Origin: an uncultured Dialister sp.
GTDB lineage: Bacteria; Bacillota; Negativicutes; Veillonellales; Dialisteraceae
Length of the DNA: 64,000 nucleotides
Reading direction: 5' to 3'
NCBI RefSeq assembly: GCF_900538805.1
Contig: NZ_UPZP01000001.1
Coordinates: 1 to 64,000 of the forward strand
Below, piece by piece: positions 8,258-16,908 of the stretch (positions within the stretch are counted from its first letter, which is position 1; every line of letters begins with the position of its first letter). The notes below the pieces were generated by a model. That model was not told where the DNA came from and did no database searches. It worked only from the letters and a program-made list of their open reading frames with translations. The position numbers were made by a program, and so were the translations under genes.

Positions 8258-8294
8258 AAACGCCCACCTGCCTGCTGCCGGTGGGCGTTTATAT
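8258..8294 (+). terminator. Intrinsic terminator after the lyase-like gene
   Basis: AAACGCCCACC and GGTGGGCGTTT form an 11-bp stem with an 11-base loop followed by ATAT-rich sequence. Placement 27 bases past the stop supports termination. Confidence 0.85.
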
Positions 8295-8351
8295 TGATTT
8301 CCTTTCAAAACCACAGCATTTATCTGCATAAAACTGCACAAAATTAACATC

Positions 8352-8774
8352 CTAGTAAGCCAAAAAGCTTTTACTTTTCATAATAACAATATCATATTTC
8401 ATCGAATCATAAATGTTGGCTCTTTTTTCCCCCCAATAAGTGATTTCTATAGTGTAATCACCTTTATAATCATAGTGCAGTTCAGAGCCCTCTCTTGATA
8501 TATTAAAATTAAGATTTTTATTAGAAATTCCTCTATTCCAATCAGCTTTAATTAAATTTTCATCATAATAATTCATTACATCATCAACATTTTCTACAGA
8601 ATATAAGGTACAAAAGCCCATGGGCTTTTTATAATTTCTTGTTGAAATCAATAATCGCTCTTTTAGATATGTATCACCGTCTATCAATTCTATATCAGGG
8701 ATTTGATTATACAGTTCTTCCTTGAGAGGAATGGGCTGACGCGAATAGCCAGAGCCCATGACGAAGCAGTGCAT
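8352..8774 (-). CDS. Hypothetical protein, AT-rich, possibly 5'-truncated
   Basis: I do not recognise this 140-residue frame. It is clearly richer in A and T than every neighbour and uses codons such as AAA, AAT, ATA and TTA heavily, which suggests recent transfer. The product is mixed alpha/beta with no membrane segment (YYDENLIKADWNRG, DYKGDYTIEITYWGEK). The ATG at 8774 has no ribosome binding site, and the frame stays open about 22 codons upstream without a start, so the original N-terminus (perhaps a lipoprotein signal) may be lost. It stands alone between two convergent or unrelated genes. It could be a decayed gene. Confidence 0.5.
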   Translation of the reverse strand: MHCFVMGSGYSRQPIPLKEELYNQIPDIELIDGDTYLKERLLISTRNYKKPMGFCTLYSVENVDDVMNYYDENLIKADWNRGISNKNLNFNISREGSELHYDYKGDYTIEITYWGEKRANIYDSMKYDIVIMKSKSFLAY

Positions 8775-8866
8775 AAAAATTCTTATAAAAGAAAACTCTA
8801 TGAATGAATCAGCGCTTCCCTGGAATGGTGGAATAATATGCTAAAATTTCCGCCCCGCCCCCATAA

Positions 8867-8903
8867 TAAAAGCCCCGTCTGCACAGAGCAAGTCGGGGCT
8901 TTC
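8867..8903 (-). terminator. Intrinsic terminator after the ribonucleotide reductase gene
   Basis: On the minus strand AAAGCCCCG and CGGGGCTTT pair around a 13-base loop and end in TTTATTATGG. It lies 27 bases beyond the nrdJ stop. Confidence 0.85.
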
Positions 8904-8929
8904 ACATTTCGCAGGATGCTGCGTTTCTG

Positions 8930-10843
8930 TCACAATCCGCAGGCGGACCAGCCGCATTCTTCGCAGGTGCTGCAATGGCCTTCTACGTGGACGTGGTGGG
9001 AGTGGCATTTGGGACATTCCAGGGTGTTATCTACAGGTTTCATTGTTATTATATTGGCTTTTTCCTTACTGTCCTCTTTTTTGCTTTCCACTTTTTCCAT
9101 TTCTTTTTTATCTTCCTTGCCTACGCCCAGGATGTTGCCTCTGCGGCAGCCGTCGCGGAATACGGTGATTCCTTTGCAGCCGCTTTCCCAGGCGGAGAGG
9201 TAGATCCGGTAGATATCTTCAGGGGTGGCACTGTTTTTCAGGTTTACAGTGCTGGAGATGGAGTTGTCCACGTATTTCTGCATGGCTGCCTGCATGCGGA
9301 CGCGGTTCATGAAGGGGACGTCGTGGCTTTCGATGACCCAGGGGAAGCGGGCTACGATTTCTTCGTCGGAAATGGTGAGGGGCAGGTGGTGGTATTCCAG
9401 AAGGTCTTTGATGCTGTGGGCGTAGACCCGGAAATGACCGTGCACTTCTTCCATTTTGTGGGTGGTGCGTTCATAGGAAATCTTGTAGAGCGGTTCGCAG
9501 CCGCCGGAGAAGCTGCCCATGAGGAGGGAGATGGTGCCGGTGGGAGCGATGGCAAGAAGGGTGCCGTTCCGAAGGCCGTGCTGATGGATATCTTCATAGA
9601 GCTCTGGATCCAGTTCTTTCACCATGTCCATGATGGGAGATTTCTTCGTGGCTTCCCAGCGGTAGTGACCGAAGGTGCCTTTTTCCTTTGCCCTGTCGCA
9701 GGAGGAGTGGAGGGCGGTGAGGAGCATGGTTTTCATGACGCGGCCCATGAAGTCATTGGCTTCTTTGGTGCCGTATGTAAGTTTCATGGCGATGAGGGCG
9801 TCTGCCACGCCGAAGAGGCCGAGGCCCAGGGAACGCCAGTCGTCGATGCAGGTTCTATTGGCGTCCAGAGGCTGGGCTTCATAGCCGTAATCCACGATTT
9901 CATCCAGGGCGGTAATGCCGTCGTACACGGTCTTTTTGAACCGTTCTTCGTTAAATACGGGGCGGGCGCTGAACTTGTCGTCAATCATGGTATACAGGTT
10001 CACGCTGCCCAGATTGCAGGCGTTGTATGCATTGCCGCCGAATTCGCCGCAGGGATTGGTGATTTCGATGTTGTATTCGTCGTAGCCTGCCAGGAGGTGG
10101 CTCTTGTTCATCCGGTCAATGAAAATGGCGCCGGGGTCGCCCCAGTCCCACTGGGTTTCGCAGAATTCTTTGAAAAATTCGCGGGCTTTGATGGTTCTTT
10201 CGATTTTTTCGCCGGTGGCTTCCACGGTGAAGCTCAGGGTATATTCCTTGTCGTCCCGCACGGCTTCCATGAATTCATCGGTGAAAAGGATGCTGATGTT
10301 CATGGAGGACAGCTTTTCTTCGTTCTGTTTGATATGAAGGAATTCGTAAATGTCGGGATGGCTGCAGTTCAGGCCTACCATCATGGCCCCCCGCCGTCCG
10401 TTCTGGCTGATGACTTCGCCGGTGACGTTGAAAATCTTCAGGAAGGAAACGGCGCCGGTGGAGCTGCGGGCCACGTTCCTCACTTCGCTTCCCTTGGGGC
10501 GGAGGTTGGAAATATTGATGCCGATGCCGCCGCCGTAGGAGAAGATACGGGCGATTTCATAGTTGGCCCGGAATATGGATTCCAGGTTATCTTCAGGGGA
10601 AGGCAGGATATAGCAGTTGGACATGGATACCTTGAATTTCCCCTTGGCCCCTGCCGCATAAAGGGTGCGGCCTGCAGGGCAGAAGGAGGTGTCTTCCAGG
10701 TAGCCCCTCACCCGCTTTTTCAGCTCCGGATCAAAAATGGAGCTCACCCGGTCCATGAATTCATCAGGAGTCTTTTCTCCCTTGTGATAGTATTTTTCTT
10801 TCAGGATGCCCTGACTGATTGTATTGTCGTACCAGTGGTTCAT
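8930..10843 (-). CDS. nrdJ: Adenosylcobalamin-dependent (class II) ribonucleotide reductase
   Basis: The enzyme reduces ribonucleotides to deoxyribonucleotides using adenosylcobalamin to make the thiyl radical, independent of oxygen. The 637-residue protein has the N-terminal active-site cysteine region (MSNCYILPSPEDN), the substrate motif NPCGEFGGNAYNACNLGS, the barrel loop APTGTISLLMGSFSGG and a C-terminal Zn-ribbon (CPKC...CSTCEECGWSACG) typical of NrdJ. It is shorter than many family members and has no N-terminal ATP cone. I start at MNHWYDN because GAGGG lies just upstream and 24 earlier codons run through the promoter. It is monocistronic, with an NrdR-type promoter. The window also holds two B12-dependent mutases, so demand for B12 is high. 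Confidence 0.95.
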   Translation of the reverse strand: MNHWYDNTISQGILKEKYYHKGEKTPDEFMDRVSSIFDPELKKRVRGYLEDTSFCPAGRTLYAAGAKGKFKVSMSNCYILPSPEDNLESIFRANYEIARIFSYGGGIGINISNLRPKGSEVRNVARSSTGAVSFLKIFNVTGEVISQNGRRGAMMVGLNCSHPDIYEFLHIKQNEEKLSSMNISILFTDEFMEAVRDDKEYTLSFTVEATGEKIERTIKAREFFKEFCETQWDWGDPGAIFIDRMNKSHLLAGYDEYNIEITNPCGEFGGNAYNACNLGSVNLYTMIDDKFSARPVFNEERFKKTVYDGITALDEIVDYGYEAQPLDANRTCIDDWRSLGLGLFGVADALIAMKLTYGTKEANDFMGRVMKTMLLTALHSSCDRAKEKGTFGHYRWEATKKSPIMDMVKELDPELYEDIHQHGLRNGTLLAIAPTGTISLLMGSFSGGCEPLYKISYERTTHKMEEVHGHFRVYAHSIKDLLEYHHLPLTISDEEIVARFPWVIESHDVPFMNRVRMQAAMQKYVDNSISSTVNLKNSATPEDIYRIYLSAWESGCKGITVFRDGCRRGNILGVGKEDKKEMEKVESKKEDSKEKANIITMKPVDNTLECPKCHSHHVHVEGHCSTCEECGWSACGL

Positions 10844-10879
10844 ATGAATCCCTCGTTTCCGTAAGTTTATAGCAGATAT

Positions 10880-10908
10880 ATGGTAACACGCACAATTTAT
10901 TGTGTCAA
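10880..10908 (-). promoter_or_regulatory. nrdJ promoter
   Basis: On the minus strand TTGACA (10908-10903) and TACCAT (10885-10880) are 17 bases apart, 37 bases before the nrdJ start. An NrdR-like box lies in the spacer. Confidence 0.75.
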
Positions 10909-10937
10909 ATACCATAAAGGCATACTATATGTTGTAT
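10890..10937. promoter_or_regulatory. Tandem NrdR-like boxes
   Basis: Two 16-bp near-palindromes resemble the known NrdR box ACACWATATATWGTGT. They are GCACAATTTATTGTGT (10890-10905) and ATACTATATGTTGTAT (10922-10937). Their starts are 32 bp apart, three helical turns, the spacing usual for NrdR. The first covers the promoter spacer and the second lies just upstream of -35, a repressing arrangement. Confidence 0.75.
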
Positions 10938-10996
10938 TTCACATAAAATATAGAAACATTGCGATATTTGAAAATTCTAAAAGATTCGGAGGAAAA

Positions 10997-11307
10997 GGTT
11001 GACGGGCCTGAAGGCCCGAAGGGGCTTTGCCCTGCGGGCAAAGGGTTGTGTTCGCTTTGCTCAGGGGGCGACGGCCCTTCAGGCCGAGGGTTGTGGTATC
11101 GCCGCTTCGCGGCGATGAGTATATAGTCAGCGTTACGGGATTTACGCTTGTGTCAACAGTGCTGCATGACGTAGAGCCGGAGCCTCCTTCCTTAAGCAGA
11201 AATCAGCAACATTTCTGAGCCGGGCTAATATGTGAGCATAGCCTGCACACAAAGCGAACACCTTAAAGCCCGACCAGCAGGTGTCGCCGCAGGCGACGGA
11301 GGATAGG
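10997..11307. repeat. Composite modular repeat, copy 2, with 183-bp element copy B
   Basis: Modules include TTGACGGGCC-type hairpins, GTGGTATCGCCGC with its paired GCGGCGATGA, and AGCGTTACGGGATTTACGCT, which continues into a direct copy of 5879-6061. Hairpin sequences differ from copy 1 but remain self-complementary. There is no gene here. Confidence 0.8.
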
Positions 11308-11394
11308 TCCGAATTTTCATGACTTGGCTGTTATGCCTCTCCCGTCTTCCTGCTCACCGGTATGTAGCGGCATTGGACTCACTAACGTCACGCG

Positions 11395-11605
11395 CCGAAG
11401 AACCCCTTCGCCACTTCGTGGCCCTCTTCGCCCCGCTGGGAAGCGTGTCACTGGATTCTCAGTCGTCTACCGACTCCCTGCGAATCCAGTTCCCTTGCCA
11501 CCTAAAAGGGGACGCGAGCACTGCGTTCAGAATGACGGGCCCCGCAGGAAGTCTCCGCAGCGTCTGACGTCTGATGTCTGACCGTCTGACTGTCTTTTCC
11601 TCCCC
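11395..11605. repeat. Left arm of inverted repeat bracketing gyrA
   Basis: Read on the minus strand, this stretch matches 15068-15200: GTCAGACATCAGACGTC-like words, GCTGCGGAGACTTCCTGCGG, CGTCATTCTGAACGCAGTG, then GAAGGGGTTCTTCGG. The two arms face each other across gyrA and the small gene at 14468. Confidence 0.7.
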
Positions 11606-11626
11606 TGGCATTTCGACCGCAACGCA

Positions 11627-11671
11627 AAAGAGACAGTGAAGAAATATCGTCATTTCTTCACTGTCTCTTTA
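11627..11671. terminator. Intrinsic terminator after gyrA
   Basis: AAAGAGACAGTGAAGAAAT and its complement form a 19-bp stem with a 6-base loop and A/T runs on both sides, so it could act in both directions. It lies 21 bases beyond the gyrA stop. Confidence 0.9.
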
Positions 11672-11691
11672 TTTCATCAAAGGATTTCTTT

Positions 11692-14160
11692 TTATTCTTC
11701 CTCTTCGTTTTCCGTATCGCCGGAAAGGACGTCGATGGAGGCGATGCGGTCGCCGTCTTCCAGTCTCTGGAGGATGACGCCCTGGCCTGCTTTGGCTTTC
11801 TTGCTGGTAATCTGGCTGGCTTTGGTTTTGATGGTGATGCCCTGTTCGGAAACCCCTACCAGTTCATCATTGTCATCGGCGGCCACCAGGGCTACCACTT
11901 CGAAGCCTTTCTTGAAGTTGCGGACGCCCATGCCGTTTCTTCCCTGGATGCGATAGGCATCGGCTTTATTTCTCTTGGCGTTGCCGTCGGCGGAGATGGT
12001 GAAGATGTCCTTGTCCGCTGCAATGACGGCACCTACCACTTCATCTTCCACGCCGTTCACTTCGGAGAGCCGGATGCCGTGGACACCGGCAGCGGCTCTG
12101 CCCAGAGCCCTTACTTCGCTGTCGTTAATGGAGAAGCGGATGGCCATGCCGAAGCGGGTGCCCAGGATGACGTCTTCGTCACCCTTCACGCGGAGCACTG
12201 TCACCAGTTCGTCGCCCTCGTTCAGGCGGATGGCGATGAGGCCGTTTTTATTGATGTTCCGGTATTCCGCGATTTCCGTCTTCTTCACATAGCCCTTCTT
12301 GGTGACCATGAGGAGGTACTTCGTATCTTCGCCGGCGGCGTCGATGTCCAGAAGCTCCGTCACCCTTTCTCCCTTGGAGAGGCTGGGGATGTAGTTGATC
12401 AGGGCACTGCCTCTGGCGGTGCGGCCGGATTTCGGCAGGTCGATGGCGGTCTTCATGTATACTTTGCCGTAGTTGGTGAAGAAGAGGATGCGGTTATGGG
12501 TGGAGGTGTTCAGAATCTTCCATACATAGTCCTCGTCCTTCATCTTCATGCCGGACACGCCGCGGCCGCCTTTCCGCTGTACGCGGATGTCGGCGGAATC
12601 CATGCGTTTGATGTAGTTCTGCTTGGTGAGGGTGATGGTCATGGGTTCGTCGGGCACCAGGTCGGTAATGGTGAAATCTTCCTGGGCGTCGGTGATTTCG
12701 GTGCGCCGGTCGTCGCCGAAGTTCTTTTTCTCGTCCTGCAGTTCGTCCTTCACCACGTTCATGATTTTGTCCCTGCTGGAGAGGAGGTCTTCCAGGTAAG
12801 CGATGGTTTCTTTCACATCCTTGTAGTCAGCTTCCAGTTTGTCCCGTTCCAGTCCGGTGAGGCGGCGGAGACGCATGTCCAGAATGGCGGTGGACTGCTT
12901 GTCGGAGAGGTCAAACTTGCTCATTAATGCATTCTTTGCGATTTCATCGGTTCTGGATTCGCGGATGGTGCGGATGACTTCGTCGATGTGGTCCAGAGCG
13001 ATGAGCAAGCCTTCCAAAATATGGGCCTTGGCTTTGGCTTTATCCAGCTCGAAGCGGCTTCTCCGGGTAATGACTTCTTCCTGGTGTTTCAGGTAATAGT
13101 AAAGAATCTGCTTCAGGTTCAGGATGCGGGGATGGCCGTCCACCAGGGCCAGCATGATGGCGCCGAAGTTAATCTGCATCTGGGTATGCTTGAAGAGGTT
13201 GTTCAGCATGATTTCCGGACTCACGTCGGCGCGGAGCTCGATGGCAATGCGCATGCCCGTGCGGTCCGATTCATCGCGGAGCATGGTGATGCCATCAAGC
13301 ACCTTCTGTCGCTGCAGGTCTGCAATGGACGCAATGAGGCGGGCCTTGTTCACCTGATACGGGAGCTCGGTGACCACGATGCGGTGTTTGCCCTTCTGCA
13401 TATCTTCGATGGCGGTTTTCGCCCGGACGGTGATGGAGCCGCGGCCGGTGCGGTAGGTATCGTCGATGCCCTTCCGGCCCATGATGATGCCGGCAGTCGG
13501 GAAATCGGGGCCCTTGATGTATTTCATGAGACCTTCGATGGAAATATCGGGATCGTCAATCATGGCGGAGAGACCGTCCACCACTTCCGACAGGTTGTGG
13601 GGCGGGATATTGGTGGCCATGCCTACGGCAATGCCGTAGGAGCCGTTCACCAGAAGGTTCGGGATACGGGAAGGCAGCACCACCGGTTCCTGCAGGGAAC
13701 CGTCATAGTTGGGCATGAAGTCCACCGTATTCTTGTCGATGTCACGGAGCATTTCCAAGGTGATTTTGGACATGCGCATTTCGGTGTAACGCATGGCCGC
13801 CGGAGAGTCGCCATCCACGGAGCCGAAGTTGCCGTGGCCGTCTACCAGGGGATAGCGGGTGGAGAAATCCTGGGCCATACGGACAGCGGACTCATACACC
13901 GCCGAATCGCCGTGGGGATGAAATTTACCGAGTACATCGCCCACGATACGGGCGGATTTCTTGTAAGGCTTATTCGGAAGCATACCGGCTTCGCTCATGG
14001 CATAGAGAATGCGGCGGTGAACCGGCTTCAGACCATCCCTGACATCCGGCAGCGCACGGGTGACGATGACGGACATGGCATAGTCAATGTAGGAATTTTT
14101 CATCTGCCCTTCCAGGGGCGTATTGATGATTTTTCCTTCCTTCCATTCAATGGAATCCAT
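11692..14160 (-). CDS. gyrA: DNA gyrase subunit A
   Basis: GyrA is the breakage-reunion subunit of gyrase, which introduces negative supercoils with GyrB. The 822-residue protein has the winged-helix segment [10 protein letters not shown] (81-90), the catalytic tyrosine in [10 protein letters not shown] (Tyr125) and a C-terminal beta-pinwheel. The pinwheel carries the GyrA box QRKGGRG, which separates it from ParC. Residues Ser86 and Glu90 are those found in quinolone-susceptible enzymes. The ATG at 14160 is preceded by AGGAGG; 47 codons upstream of it are open but lie in the leader. gyrB is not adjacent. Gene borders carry facing repeat arms. Confidence 0.98.
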   Translation of the reverse strand: MDSIEWKEGKIINTPLEGQMKNSYIDYAMSVIVTRALPDVRDGLKPVHRRILYAMSEAGMLPNKPYKKSARIVGDVLGKFHPHGDSAVYESAVRMAQDFSTRYPLVDGHGNFGSVDGDSPAAMRYTEMRMSKITLEMLRDIDKNTVDFMPNYDGSLQEPVVLPSRIPNLLVNGSYGIAVGMATNIPPHNLSEVVDGLSAMIDDPDISIEGLMKYIKGPDFPTAGIIMGRKGIDDTYRTGRGSITVRAKTAIEDMQKGKHRIVVTELPYQVNKARLIASIADLQRQKVLDGITMLRDESDRTGMRIAIELRADVSPEIMLNNLFKHTQMQINFGAIMLALVDGHPRILNLKQILYYYLKHQEEVITRRSRFELDKAKAKAHILEGLLIALDHIDEVIRTIRESRTDEIAKNALMSKFDLSDKQSTAILDMRLRRLTGLERDKLEADYKDVKETIAYLEDLLSSRDKIMNVVKDELQDEKKNFGDDRRTEITDAQEDFTITDLVPDEPMTITLTKQNYIKRMDSADIRVQRKGGRGVSGMKMKDEDYVWKILNTSTHNRILFFTNYGKVYMKTAIDLPKSGRTARGSALINYIPSLSKGERVTELLDIDAAGEDTKYLLMVTKKGYVKKTEIAEYRNINKNGLIAIRLNEGDELVTVLRVKGDEDVILGTRFGMAIRFSINDSEVRALGRAAAGVHGIRLSEVNGVEDEVVGAVIAADKDIFTISADGNAKRNKADAYRIQGRNGMGVRNFKKGFEVVALVAADDNDELVGVSEQGITIKTKASQITSKKAKAGQGVILQRLEDGDRIASIDVLSGDTENEEEE

Positions 14161-14185
14161 AGGTCCTCCTTTGTTGAGGCATAAA

Positions 14186-14217
14186 AATAAGGGAAGCGCC
14201 GGATAAATCAGCGCTCC
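14186..14217 (-). promoter_or_regulatory. Terminator-like hairpin in the gyrA leader
   Basis: In the minus-strand leader GGGAGCGC and GCGCTTCCC pair across TGATTTATCCG and are followed by TTATTTTT. A second stem (AAGGACT/AGTCCTT) lies just before it. The element sits between the promoter and the gyrA start and could attenuate transcription; this is inference from shape. Confidence 0.5.
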
Positions 14218-14271
14218 CCTAAGGACTTCAGGAATGCTGGCAGTCCTTTGGGAACTTGCTTTGTTATGCTT

Positions 14272-14280
14272 ATTATACCA
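14272..14280 (-). promoter_or_regulatory. Extended -10 promoter of gyrA
   Basis: TGGTATAAT on the minus strand is an extended -10 element. No good -35 is visible. It predicts a leader of roughly 105 bases. Confidence 0.55.
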
Positions 14281-14467
14281 TAAAACCGCTTCCAGGGCCA
14301 TTTAAATGCGTTTACAGGCCATTTCCCGTTTTTATTATACGAAGGATGAAATCCGTTTGAACTGCAGGAAGCCCCATTTCATGGAAATAAAAATTCTCTC
14401 TTTTTTTCATTCCTCTTTTTTTATATAATAAGGTATATACTCTTTTTTACCTGAAGGATGTGGAAGA

Positions 14468-14977
14468 ATGAAGAAATACCTGGCAGCCATTGTGATTGCC
14501 ATCCTGCTCCTGGGGGGCGGCGGCTATTTTGCCTACGTCCATTTCATCAGCGGCGGTCCCTGGCAGGGTACCTGGTGGGGTGTGCAGGACGCCGGCGTGA
14601 ACTGGTCCGGCGACCATATACGGAACCTGGAAACCGTGACCTTTACCAAAAACGATGATAAAACCATTACCGTAGAACATAAAGTGCAACAGGGCAGCAA
14701 AGAAGTAAACGGCTCCCTGTCAGGCACCGGCACCGTAGACGGCGGCCGCCTGGTGATTACTCCCGCCAAGGGAGGCAAGGAAATCGCCCTGTCCTACAAT
14801 ACCATGTCCAAAACCATTGAGACCCCTCTTACCAATGCAGACAAAACAGCGGTGACCCTTGAGGCCCTCACCCAGGACAACAACGATGAAATGGAGCAGA
14901 TTCGGAGCGAAATCGTACAGATTTCCCAGAAGCCGGAAAATAAAATCGACACCACCCTGTCCTCCTCTAAGAGCTGA
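14468..14977 (+). CDS. Hypothetical membrane-anchored protein
   Basis: I do not recognise the family. The 169-residue product has one N-terminal membrane segment (KYLAAIVIAILLLGGGGYFAYV), then a short extracytoplasmic domain beginning GPWQGTWWGVQD. Alternating hydrophobic and charged residues and threonine/valine-rich strands suggest a lipocalin-like or small beta-barrel fold, but this is a guess. The last 35 residues are polar. A TATAAT lies at 14424-14429 in a T-rich tract and GAAGGA precedes the ATG. The gene is monocistronic and has its own terminator. Confidence 0.75.
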   Translation: MKKYLAAIVIAILLLGGGGYFAYVHFISGGPWQGTWWGVQDAGVNWSGDHIRNLETVTFTKNDDKTITVEHKVQQGSKEVNGSLSGTGTVDGGRLVITPAKGGKEIALSYNTMSKTIETPLTNADKTAVTLEALTQDNNDEMEQIRSEIVQISQKPENKIDTTLSSSKS

Positions 14978-14988
14978 ATTGCATAATG

Positions 14989-15034
14989 AAAAGGCTATGA
15001 AGAAATATCAGGCATTTCTTCATAGCCTTTTTTG
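14989..15034 (+). terminator. Intrinsic terminator after the gene at 14468
   Basis: AAAGGCTATGAAGAAAT and ATTTCTTCATAGCCTTT form a 17-bp stem with T6 following. The loop-proximal half of the stem (GAAGAAAT/ATTTCTTC) matches that of the terminator at 11627, suggesting common origin. Confidence 0.9.
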
Positions 15035-15067
15035 TTGATGATAGTTTCGAAATAACATTGGAGCGGG

Positions 15068-15460
15068 AAATACGGTCAGACGGTCAGACATCAGGCTTCA
15101 GATGCTGCGGAGCCTTCCTGCGGGGTCCGTCATTCTGAACGCAGTGCTCGCGTCCCCTTTTAGGGCCACGCAGTGGCGAAGGGGTTCTTCGGTACATGAC
15201 AGTAGAGGGAAAAAGACAGTCAGACATCAGACTTCAGACGGTCAGACTTCAGGCTCCGCGGAGCCTTCCTGCCGGGTCCGTCATTCTGAACGCAGTGAAG
15301 AATCTCGGTACATGACGGTAGTGAGCCTAATGCCGTTAACTACCGGTGAGCAGGAAGGCGGAAGAGGCATCACAGCCACGCAGCGTAGAGCAGGGAGCTT
15401 TTTTCCGCTCCTCTTCGCTGCGGTCGAAATGACAATAGAGTGTCTGATGTCTGATAGTCT
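15068..15460. repeat. Right arm of gyrA-bracketing inverted repeat plus composite fragments
   Basis: Two successive units each contain GTCAGAC-type words, CGGAGCCTTCCTGC and CGTCATTCTGAACGCAGTG. The first half is the inverted match of 11395-11605. No gene is supported in 14978-15487 apart from the terminator. Confidence 0.7.
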
Positions 15461-15487
15461 GCCTGTCTGATAGAATCCTCAGCCCTT

Positions 15488-16603
15488 TTATTTCCTGTGA
15501 AAAGTCAGAATCACCATCTCCCTTTCGCAGCTGAACCGGAAGGGGAACCAGCTGGCATCGCCCCGGGACACGTAGCCTACATTTCTGCCGTCACTGTAAA
15601 GGCCCCGGGTATAGGTGAAGGGCGTGATAATGGGCCTTCCGAAAAGGCCGAACTGGGTGCCGTGGGTGTGACCGGTCAGTGTGATGGCCGCCCCCTTCCG
15701 GAAGCCCTCATCCAGAAAAGCGGAATGGTGGGCCAGAAAGACCACCGGCGCCCCCTCCGGAATCCCGCGGAAAGCCTCGTCGGCCATGGAATCCATTTCT
15801 ATTTCCATGGCCTTTCCCCGGGACCAGGGATAGTCCACCCCTGCCACATAGAGGGATGCGCTGTCCCTTTCGATGGCGCCATGCTCATTCACCAGAAGCT
15901 TCACCGGCGTCTTCAGAAGCTCCTCTTCAATGTAATCCTTTCCCCGATAGTACTCATGATTTCCCCACACATAGTAAATGCCGTCCGGGAAATCAGCGTA
16001 CTTTGACGCCAGCGTATCCGCCGCCTCCGGCATATGGCGGACATCGTCGATGAGATCCCCCGTAAAGAAGAGCACCTGCGCCCCTTCCTGCCGGGCCCGG
16101 TCAATTTCTCCGGGAAGGTCGGTATACCGGAAATAGGGACCGATGTGGGTATCCGTCATCTGGGCCGCCTTATAGCCTTCAAAGGCAGGAGGCAGATTCT
16201 CCACATATACATCCAGATGCTCCACCTGCTCACTGGTATTTCCGTCCACTGCGCCATACACCCCGATGCCCGCCGCAAAGAGAAGGGCAAAAAGGGAAAG
16301 CCGCCGCACTGCCGTCAAAAGCCTTTTCGGGATAGAGAGGAAAGAAAGAAAAAACAGGCAGGGCAGTGCTATGATTTCCGCCACCATAAGCCCGCAGGCC
16401 AGATATCCCAGATACAGCGACCAGAGTCCCAGCCCGTCATAGCCTCGGGCATACCAGAGGAAATAGCCTGCAGAGAGAAAGGAAATCAGCCAGCTTAGTG
16501 CTATATAGAAATAAAACCGTTTCCTCCTGAAAATCACGGACAGGAAAGCGCCGTTCAGGATTCCCAGGAAGGAGAAAATCATCAGTATCATCCGTTCAAA
16601 CAT
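15488..16603 (-). CDS. Membrane-anchored metallophosphoesterase
   Basis: A calcineurin-like phosphoesterase of the YkuE/YaeI type; relatives include UDP-2,3-diacylglucosamine pyrophosphatase-like and lipid phosphoesterases. The 371-residue protein has about four membrane helices in its first 120 residues. The catalytic domain shows the metal ligands MTDTHIG, FTGDLIDD, WGNHEYY, LAHHSAF and LTGHTHG. All dinuclear metal residues are present. The start is secure, with AAAGGAGGTG before ATG at 16603. The catalytic side is probably extracytoplasmic, given the helix arrangement. Substrate is not predictable. It stands alone between repeat regions. Confidence 0.9.
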   Translation of the reverse strand: MFERMILMIFSFLGILNGAFLSVIFRRKRFYFYIALSWLISFLSAGYFLWYARGYDGLGLWSLYLGYLACGLMVAEIIALPCLFFLSFLSIPKRLLTAVRRLSLFALLFAAGIGVYGAVDGNTSEQVEHLDVYVENLPPAFEGYKAAQMTDTHIGPYFRYTDLPGEIDRARQEGAQVLFFTGDLIDDVRHMPEAADTLASKYADFPDGIYYVWGNHEYYRGKDYIEEELLKTPVKLLVNEHGAIERDSASLYVAGVDYPWSRGKAMEIEMDSMADEAFRGIPEGAPVVFLAHHSAFLDEGFRKGAAITLTGHTHGTQFGLFGRPIITPFTYTRGLYSDGRNVGYVSRGDASWFPFRFSCEREMVILTFHRK

Positions 16604-16617
16604 GGAGTCACCTCCTT

Positions 16618-16908
16618 TGGGCCGCTTCGCGGCCCGGGTTCAAAAGGTTCAGTGGGAAAGGTTGACGGCGCCTTCGGCCCCGAAGGTTCTAAAGGTTCTA
16701 AGGTTTGACGCAGCCTGCGGCTGCGAGGGTTGTGGTGGCGGCTGCGCCGCAATTACAGCCTGCGTTACATGCCCTGCCTCCCCGCCCCTGCGGTCATACT
16801 GAGCGGAGCGAAGAATCTTGGTACCGGCCGATAGTGATGCCAACTAGTCCACCAGCCCACTAGTTCACCAATCCACTAGCACACCAGCCCACCAGCTCAC
16901 TAGTACAC
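16618..16908. repeat. Composite modular repeat, copy 3, with octamer array
   Basis: A CCGCTTCGCGG hairpin, GGTTCAAAAGG, GACGGCGCCTTCGGCCCC, GGTTCTAAAGGTTCTAAGG, a GCGGCTGCGCCGC stem and GCGTTACATGCC precede the CATACTGAGCGGAGCG core. CACYAGYM octamers follow from about 16845 to 16908, ending at the mutY stop. This fills the whole gap. Confidence 0.75.
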
